From the NCBI GenBank assembly GCA_020086605.1, contig JACBWW010000018.1, forward strand, positions 18,449,052 through 18,513,051: a stretch of DNA of 64,000 nucleotides, given 5' to 3'. Each line of letters opens with the position of its first letter. The stretch's first letter is position 1. The position numbers and the translations under genes are program-made. Below are positions 51,401 through 60,400 of the stretch, piece after piece. Source of the DNA: Lanius collurio. Lineage: Eukaryota > Chordata > Aves > Passeriformes > Laniidae. Under the pieces are notes generated by a model. It saw nothing but the letters and a program-made list of their open reading frames with translations, was not told where the DNA came from and made no database searches.

Positions 51401-54400
51401 TGTTCTTCTACTTTTACTTCTCCAGGCAGCTACAACAAAAGATCTCTTTACCTATGACTTTATCAGCTTCTCATATTTTCATTCCATCTAATCCTCACAC
51501 ACCATAATCCCCTCTGCAGCAACGCTGCAGAACATCACACTTGGAGAATATGCAAACAAGGACACAGCTACAGCTTTTTCCCCCTCTCAAGATCATCATA
51601 CATTTACAAATGAGCATCACAGCAGCCCCACAAAGATGAGTGTTCATTAGACTGTTTCAGCAACATTTTGTTCAACAAGGAAAAAGAGCGCTTTCCACTG
51701 TGATTAAAAAACCCATACATGCTGTTACAAACAGACTTCTAAATTTAAAAAGCTCATTACCCTGTTGTTATTTCTTTGTTACTGAAAGTTGAACCATTTG
51801 CCCTAGGAAATGTAGCAGAACTAAAAAAATAATTTTTCTCCAGATTCTGTTGTTTCAAACTAATACCATTCTTCTGTTATAAGCCTAGTATTCTACAAAA
51901 AAACCCGAAAATATTTATACAAAATATAAAATGAGCTGATAAAACAGGCATGGGCTTTCTCAGAATGGAGTGTGTGTCACCCCCCTTAACCCTGATCAAC
52001 ATTCAGAGACTCACAGGGTTTCCTCTCCACATCACACTCTCAAACACTTGCACCAGAACACAGCTGGTAATGGATGCACGCTGTCAGTCTCACGCACAGA
52101 AGGTACCTCATCTCAGAACACACCCCATGGCTGACCTGCTCCATCAGGAGTGATGGTTCCCAGCTTCACTGCCAGGGGGTAACCTGTCTCCTTGTAGTGC
52201 TCCATGGCGTGCCCGTTGCCCCCGCTGCCATCGAAGAACCACTTCCCACACAGCACAGAACCATCGGTCAGGTTCAGCCACAGGTTCTCCCGCAGGTCAC
52301 ACTTGGAGCATTTCCAGCCACTGCGAGACAAAACAGGGAGAAACAGCAGGAATATGTAAGGCTGGAGCCAGTGCCATATTTCCCACTATGACAGGACAAA
52401 CCAACCCTCACACCCAGCCCAGAGTCACGCAAGGGAACCGTGGGCTGAGTTTCTGCCTTTAGTTCAGTTACTCTGGACTGAATTAGAGAGTCTACAAGGA
52501 ACAAACCTTATTGCCCTCACCTGGGGGGAATTCTAACACCATTGTCTAACTGTACAAGTGTTTTGGCATGTTTAGATGCCTGCAGCTCTTCTTCCCAGGA
52601 GTCAGGTTCCTGCTTCCTGTAGGGTGATTTTGCACTGAGGAGTGCATCACAAGCTATCGTCACCTGGAAGACAAGTGGATGTCAGTCAAAGCCTTACACG
52701 ACTCAGTGACGGGACAGAACTTGGCATTCAGCCTATTGCTAACCACATACAGAACTGCTTATCAGTAGGACTATTTATATACTCAAATATGCATCTAATC
52801 TTTTAAACTGTCATCATTATTTTAGCAGGAGAGTAAGCACATGGACTATGTGAGCTTTCCTAGGACAAGCTGGCACCATAATAAGGGGAGGAATAAAGGA
52901 GACAGAAGGAAATACAAGAAACAAAGACAAACATGACTTCTAAAAATTACTGACACTCTATTATAGCTGGTTAAGAAAGATCTTTATGTTCAAACAAGCA
53001 CTGCACATAAAAAAACAAGGCACCATCTTGATAAAAACAGAAGCAGCAGACAATTCCTACAACCACTTCCATACACTCACTGACCAGTGCTGGCAGCTCC
53101 TCTATGTTGGGTAAGGAGATTTCATAGTGATCAGGAAATATAATAAGTTTTGCTTCATCCTCATATTCAAAGTCATCACTGTTGAGATCACTGCTTGTCT
53201 CTAGATCTGGAAAACAAGATGGGGAATGTTAGGAGATTGCCCAACCATCCAAGGTTCCAAAATTGTGACACTATAAACAGTGCTTGCCTGGCATCAGCCA
53301 GTGGTTTTTTTCTGGCTAGAAATATTTGTGAAATCCTGATCTAAACTGAAATCTCACTATCCTGCAATAGAATGTTCTGAGAACCAAGATTTCCACTTAA
53401 TGTCATCCCTGATCACAGATACAGTTGGTTTGGTCTCTCTCTAAGCAGTGACATTGCATTCTGCAGCTAACAAAATTCTGCTCCTTTTGGACAGAATCAG
53501 GATGCAATACTGCTGTGCCTTTTGCCCAGGATCTTGAAATGCTATAAAGCACAGAGACCACATCGCACTGCATGTGCCCAAACTGCAGAGCACAAATAAA
53601 AAGAGCACCCCATATTTTCCAGATCACAGACCTGGCTGAAATGTGCTGTGGCTCCCATCCATATTGAACATGTGGTCTTTCCTCCCATAAAGATATCTAT
53701 GGCTGGAAGTATTCCTGTGTCTCATCCATTGTCTCAAATAGCTGCAGCAAGCACAGTAACACCAACAATGTCCCTCTCTTGCTAACTCTACTCCTTAACT
53801 AGTGTTAACTATCTGTTTAAAAAGCACTCATTAACTACTAAAGCTTTCTTTTGAAGATCAAGCCTACCACAGTGTTTGTGTACATTCTTCTTCCAGTGTT
53901 GGAATGACTTCTTTTCTTAAATATGAGCCTTGACCAAGCAACATCATCTAAAATGCTTGCCCAGAAATATGTGGGCCCCAAGAGAAGCAGGAGGGTATAT
54001 TTGGAACTAAATGGCTAGTGTTTGTATCTCTAGCTCCATGAAAAAATATAATTATAAATATAATTATCACATAGTGACAAGACTGAGTTAAAATCTTGTT
54101 CTGTTCTTCCTAGGACAAATGAAAAAATAAGACCAAATATGTACATTTCAGAAATTTCACAAGATTCAATTGCAAGAATTTCTGAGTCAATGATGGGATT
54201 TTCTGGATCCTTCTCCCATCTGGAGATGTGGAATCCACTGTATTCCGATGTACCAGTCACAGACAGAATAAGGTTCAGCCAAAAAAAGAGATATGTTAGC
54301 AGTGGCCAAAGATGGCTCTTAATTTAGTATATGCAGATGCTTAATGAGTCACTCGATCCTAAATGAGCACTGGCAGCAACCACTGCACCCTGGGAATGCC

Positions 54401-57400
54401 TGAAATCTCAGATGTATGTTTGGGACAGAGGTGAGGATGACAGAAGCCAGATTCAGAAAACTGAGCTCTCTATTTCCCCAGCGGGCAGTAACAGACTGAG
54501 AAACCCAAATGATAAAACAAGTAACAAAATATATTTTAACTTGACCTGGAAAGACCACCTCTTGAGAGCAACATCAACTCTTGTCTCACCTGCTGTGCCA
54601 GCCAGCCCTGAGGTGACAACACACAGTCAGTGATCTCCAGCAGCATGACCCCTCTCTCAGCAGCAACCAACAAAAGCTTCTTCTCATCAGCTCAACACAG
54701 ACAAAAGCAAGAACATTTTCTCACACTGAAAGCACGACATTTTTAGATAATGTATTAATCCATCACCAACTCCTCAAATCACACCGTTTCCATAATGATC
54801 CCTCACTTTACTCCAGGCTTCTTTCCCAGCTTGTACTACAGTTCTGTGTTTGATAAAGGGGTAAATCTGCACAGATCCAGCCTATAATAGCTCTTCTGCT
54901 CTATGGAACAAGGAAATGGAGCATCTCTGAGCTGATGGCGAATATGGCAATGCATCACAGGGAATTTTCACTTATTTCCCAGAAATCTGATGGTGGCCGG
55001 CATAACAAAGCCAGAAGTACTGACCACCTCATAAATGGGAGAGAGGTTCCTCCGAGAGGATGAAAACTCAGTGTACGTTCAGCCAGGTTTGGAGGCAGTT
55101 TTGAACACTCTTGCAGGGCTGTGGTCACACAGCGCCTCAGCCACCAGAGGGAACCTGGCACCAGCTCACAGCGGCCACCGCTTCTGGGGACACGTGTGAG
55201 CCCCGCTGATCCTCACTGCCTGGTGCTGTTGACACTAAGCTTACAGCACTTGCAATCCCCTTATAGAAACAGCAATGATAGGGTTGCTGTGTTCAAAATT
55301 CAGACACACACTGCAGCTCATCCCCCAGGCCAGATAGCAGCCAAGTAGTAGAGACTGTACCGCTGCTGGCCTGACCTGCATCTGAACCAGTGATCCAGGG
55401 ATGAAAGACGGAGTATCCTATTAGCAGTCATCTGCTGGCATCTAAGGACTTCACGTGCTTAGGAGCACCAGCCTCCTGTGTGCAATGGGCACAGAAGGGA
55501 ATTTCCTTTTCACCTCCTCAGGCTTCATTCCATTTGTGCCAGCAGAAAAGCAGACAACAGTGTCCCATCAGCACGGGACTCCTCCTGCCTGACACGCCAA
55601 TACGGCAGCATCCCACTTGTTATTTTAAAGAATAACAGTCATAACAGCTTCATGACAGTCCTGGGAAACACCATGAGGATTTAAAATTCCCCTTTTGAAG
55701 GTGATGGTGGAAAGCTGGTACACTTCCACCGAACACCTACTCCCTCTGACTAGGAACTAAGAAGTACTGCCTTATCACGCTGAACACAGTTTCTCAGGGT
55801 CCACACCCAGTACATAAGAGTGGAATGGAATTCTAAGGTCACTGACTGAAATCCCCCCATACAGCAGATGACCATATAAACTAATCTCTTTTGGTGACTG
55901 TCACAGAGATCCCTTAATGGTATCAGTTGAAAACACCACTCATATTTTTAAATCTTGGCTTGTGTGTGCTGAGACACATAGCTGTTAAAGTTTAGTAAGA
56001 AATTGTACCTGCATTATATATTCTGTGCCAGTGCAAGGGCCAGCATGGCTGAGAAAGTGTGGGGGTAGAAATAATAAAAGTAGATGACTGTGACTTTGGA
56101 AGGCCATGGAGTCTGCCCTAAATGAGGGCAGCAGTTGACCCTGAAGCCCCTATGCATCATGTGCTGTCTGCAGGTAGTTTCAAACAAGTGGAGAATTTTA
56201 GAGAGGAATAAGTAACTATAGGAAAGAGAAGTAGGGTGAAATCTACTTGCATGTGGAGCACACTTGATTAAAAATTATTCTAACACTAAAGGCACTGAAC
56301 AACATGACCTCTCAAGCACTATACTTCATCCAAAGCTGTTTCTTGATCAAGGATGTCCTTTCAAGATGCTCTGTGAGCAGAAGGCAAAAAAAGGCTTTAT
56401 TCAGTTCTGAGACTGAGCCATAAGACAATGAGCCAGGTTATAATCTTTTCAAAGTGTGACAGCTTGATGGTCAACATCCACATGTCACTGTTTCCCTTCC
56501 AGTGGAGTAGCACCTTTCTGCTGCTTTTGGAGAGCCCCAGTTAAACCCTGGAGCCACCAAAACAAAGCATTCATAGGTTGCAAGTGTTGTGTTGGGAGGC
56601 CAGGCAAAGCAAAGCAGCAGACACCTTAGAGCAGAGGCTCAACTGACGCTGTTATTTTGGGCGAGTGGTCAGTAGAGTAAATTTACTGCACTCACAAGGC
56701 ATCACTGAGTGATGGTGAGAAATGCACTGCTGCTGAACTGACTGAAAACAGCAGCTGAGAGAGACAGTACTGTAATGTAAACCAACCCAGCAGAGGGGAA
56801 GAGAAGGAGTGGATGTGTCTAGATCAGATTTAGACAAGTTACCAACTGACTGCACTAATAATAGGGGCATAAGGAGACTCCAGACAGGACCCCCAAACGG
56901 GATTTCCTGCACATATGCATGTGGCTGTGTGTGTGTGAAAGGGAATACAAACACGAAAATTGAATGAGGATATAGACTAGCGAGTCTACAACTAATTTTG
57001 AAACCCTAGAAAAGCATCTTAGGAATCTGGGCTCGATCCTGCTCTTGCTGAAAGCAATGGACAAATTTGTCTTGACTTGGAAGTAGAGGCCTGAGTCCTT
57101 AAACCATAATATTTCTTCCTAAAGCCTTTAAATAATAGCAAATTGCAGCAGCAGCACTTTGCAAACTATAAGCGATTCAGTTAATTTGTTTTCAGGCACA
57201 ATCAAAATATTAACTTCATCAGATGAGTTATAAAAAAGAACACTTTTTTTAAAAAAGATTACTTTGCAGAAAAAAATGAAAAGTAAAACTTTCTACAAGG
57301 ATCATTCAGATGATTCACTACTTGTAAGATAACATTCAAACTTCTTGCTACATCACCAAAACATTTTTATGCTGTTCCTATTGCTAGGTAAGACCTCAAC

Positions 57401-60400
57401 CCTTGCATTTCTGGCACACTCCCATGTTAAAAAAAGCAAAACTAAACCACCAAAATTCAAATTCAAAACTGTTTGGACAGCAGCATCAGCCTGTGTTAAT
57501 CTAGCCTAATTTACACAGTTCTACCTAAACCAGCAAACTATTAAGACTCCATTAGTGTAAGGTATCTGCTCACCATCCTATACTCAATTCAAACATAAGT
57601 GGCAGAAATAAAAAGCAACAGCTAATCAGTTCCACTGCTGCTGCTGGGGAATATGTACAGTTTCATTGGGCTAAATTGCAAAAATATTGTCAGCAATAAA
57701 TGCTTAAATTCTCCTACATCACAACTTTTCATTCACAGATATAGGTCCTCTATATGTGCTCACTCACATAAATATAGACTTTAACCATTCAAGGTAAATG
57801 TCCCCTTCAGAAGCTCTCCAAACAAAAACATCCTAACTGCAAACAGGTTTCTTCTCCTGCCTATGAGACCTGGGAGAACAAAGTGAAGCTGTGGTCAGAT
57901 CCAGTACAGCCACTCTTAGGAACAGCCTTTACACTTGGTAACAGTAGCCAGGAGTGCATCCACTGCCATCAGCAGGGAAGTGCCATGGAGGAAAAGCTCA
58001 GCAAGTTTACAAGTTCTCCCAGACTCTCCATGTGAAAGTCGTCCTTCCCAAGCTCTCCTGAGACCCGCTGTGTGTCACAGATTCTCCTCCTCACTGACAC
58101 TCTCCTCACCAGCAATCACAGATCAGCTGACAGAGATGTTCATTTGAGGACTTCAAAACACTTCTAACTGATGGTCTGAGTTAGCCCCAACTGTGCCCAA
58201 AACAGAGCTCCCACAGCTTGCTGCACCAGCAGATGATGCTCTGATAACCAATCTGGGACAGGACATCTGTCTAGGGACAAGTTTTATGACAGCTCTGTAC
58301 AGCCAGGAGTCCAGGCTCTGGCATGAATCAACAGATGCTCAGGAAGAGAGCACCAGAACCAGGCAAAAATGTGGTGATTCCTCCCTCAATGCAGAGCTCA
58401 AGTATCCACCTGAGGTGTTTTGTTTGCTGGGGGTGAGTGGAATGGTGTTTTCTGGCTGGTTTTGGAGAGAGAAACGGGGAGATATGGTGTGCAGATGCAC
58501 TTTGCCTATTGAAAAGAGAGGTTCACTTCCTATTTATAAAGCAGAATGACAGAGCAAAATATAAAGTGTCGCTTTACTGGTGTTCCACTTAAATCTCCCA
58601 CTGCTGCTGACAACTGAGCTGACATTTCAGAGAATCATTCGCCCCATCTCTCTCTCAAAACCACCTCTTGGAGCAGCAACAGGTAACTTGGACCACATGC
58701 CTATGCACACACAGTCAAAGCACCTCTCTTGTGTTCTTTGCATCTTTCAACTACTTCATCTATTGTTTAGTTACTCAGTAACACCTTAAAAATCACTTTT
58801 AGATTTAATCTCTTAGGTAACTTTAAATCAACCAGAAAATTCCATATTGCATTAATTCTTCATAATTAGAACATTATGAAGGACTCTGCTGATAATTCCT
58901 GGGATAACAAGTTCAGGAGACACTGCTGGTAACTCTAGAAAAAAACAACTGGACCTCCAGTCCTTTCAGAATAAGCACCTTCCCTCTAATTCTGCTACCC
59001 TTTTTGACCAGGAGCTCACAAGGAAGATCACAGTACATCACATCAACTGAGTTTTTTCTATTCACACATAAGGCACTGAAAAAGATAGACAGTCTGCTTT
59101 AAATACCACCCCAACCCCCTGAAACGTTGCATAGTCTGAGCTGAAGTTGTCATGCCCACACTGCCCAGCAACACCTAAACCAGCCAGATTAAAGGCAGTT
59201 CATACATTTCAATAAGCAGTGCTGTTATGCCTTCTGATTACACAGAACACTCACAGCCAACACCCTCCAGCCTTCTCCAAAGAAAACCAAACCAAAACTT
59301 GCCCACAACCTAACACACGTGTGCACATGCACACACACTTTGCTGTGAATCTTTCCATGTTTAGGGAAAGATAAATATTGCAGCTGACTGGCCAAGCAGC
59401 CTGTGTTTCTAGTGCATTTACTAGAGAGCAGCAGTGCTAGAAAGTAATCACTGAGCATCTAAAAGATGTTTTCCTAATACTAAGGAGATTGAAAAGGGTT
59501 TAGTATCTTTAATAGTTTTACATCAAAGAGGATTATAACAAGCAATGTCACAAATGCCCAAACGGGATTCTCTTTGTACACAAAGCTTAAATCTCCAGGC
59601 CTTCAGGGAGTTATTGATAAGACACCTAGAAACACAGAGATGCTGGAGTTTCCCACTGCTCCTTGTCTGGTTTTGTCTGCCAGGGTAAGCCCTACCTGGC
59701 AGGTGATATACCTGGGCTGTGTCAGCCAGGATAAATTAACCATGAGCCAGCAATGCATTCTTGTGTCCTCTGAGAAGGCCAGTGGTATCCTGAGGGCATT
59801 AAGAATAGTGTGGCCAGAGATCAAGGGACATCCTCCTCCTCCTCTGCTCTGCCCTGGTGGGGCTGCACCTGGAATTATTGCATCCAGTTCTGAGCTCCCC
59901 CGCCCAAGAAAGGCCAGGGTACACCAGAGGGCTACAAAGATAATTAGGGGACTGAAGCATCTCTCTTATGGGGACAAGCTGGGCCTGTTCAGCCTGGAAA
60001 AGAGACTGAGAGGAGATCTTATCAAATATCTTAAGGGCAGGTGTCAAGAGGATGGGGCCACATTGTCTCCAGCAGTGCCCAGTGACAGGACACGGCACAA
60101 CAGACACAAAGTGAAACACAGGAAGTTACATCTGAATATGAGGAAAAGCTTCCTTACTTTGAGGGTGACAAAGCACTGGAACAGGCTGCCAGGAGAGCTC
60201 GTGGTGTGTCCTTCTCTGAAGATATTAAAAATATGCCTGGATAGGATCGTGTGCAGCCTGCTCTACATCAACCTGCTCCAGCAGGGGATTGGACTTGATG
60301 ATCTCCAGATGTCCCTTCCAACCCCAACCATTCTGTGATAGGTGCCCAAGGTCACAACGAGGAAGACAGATTTAAAACAACCTGTTTAGATGAGAAGATC

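Noticed and set aside
58193..58549. 118-codon + strand open frame in the large USP13 intron
   Set aside because: No domain, repeat or splice support; length within chance expectation.
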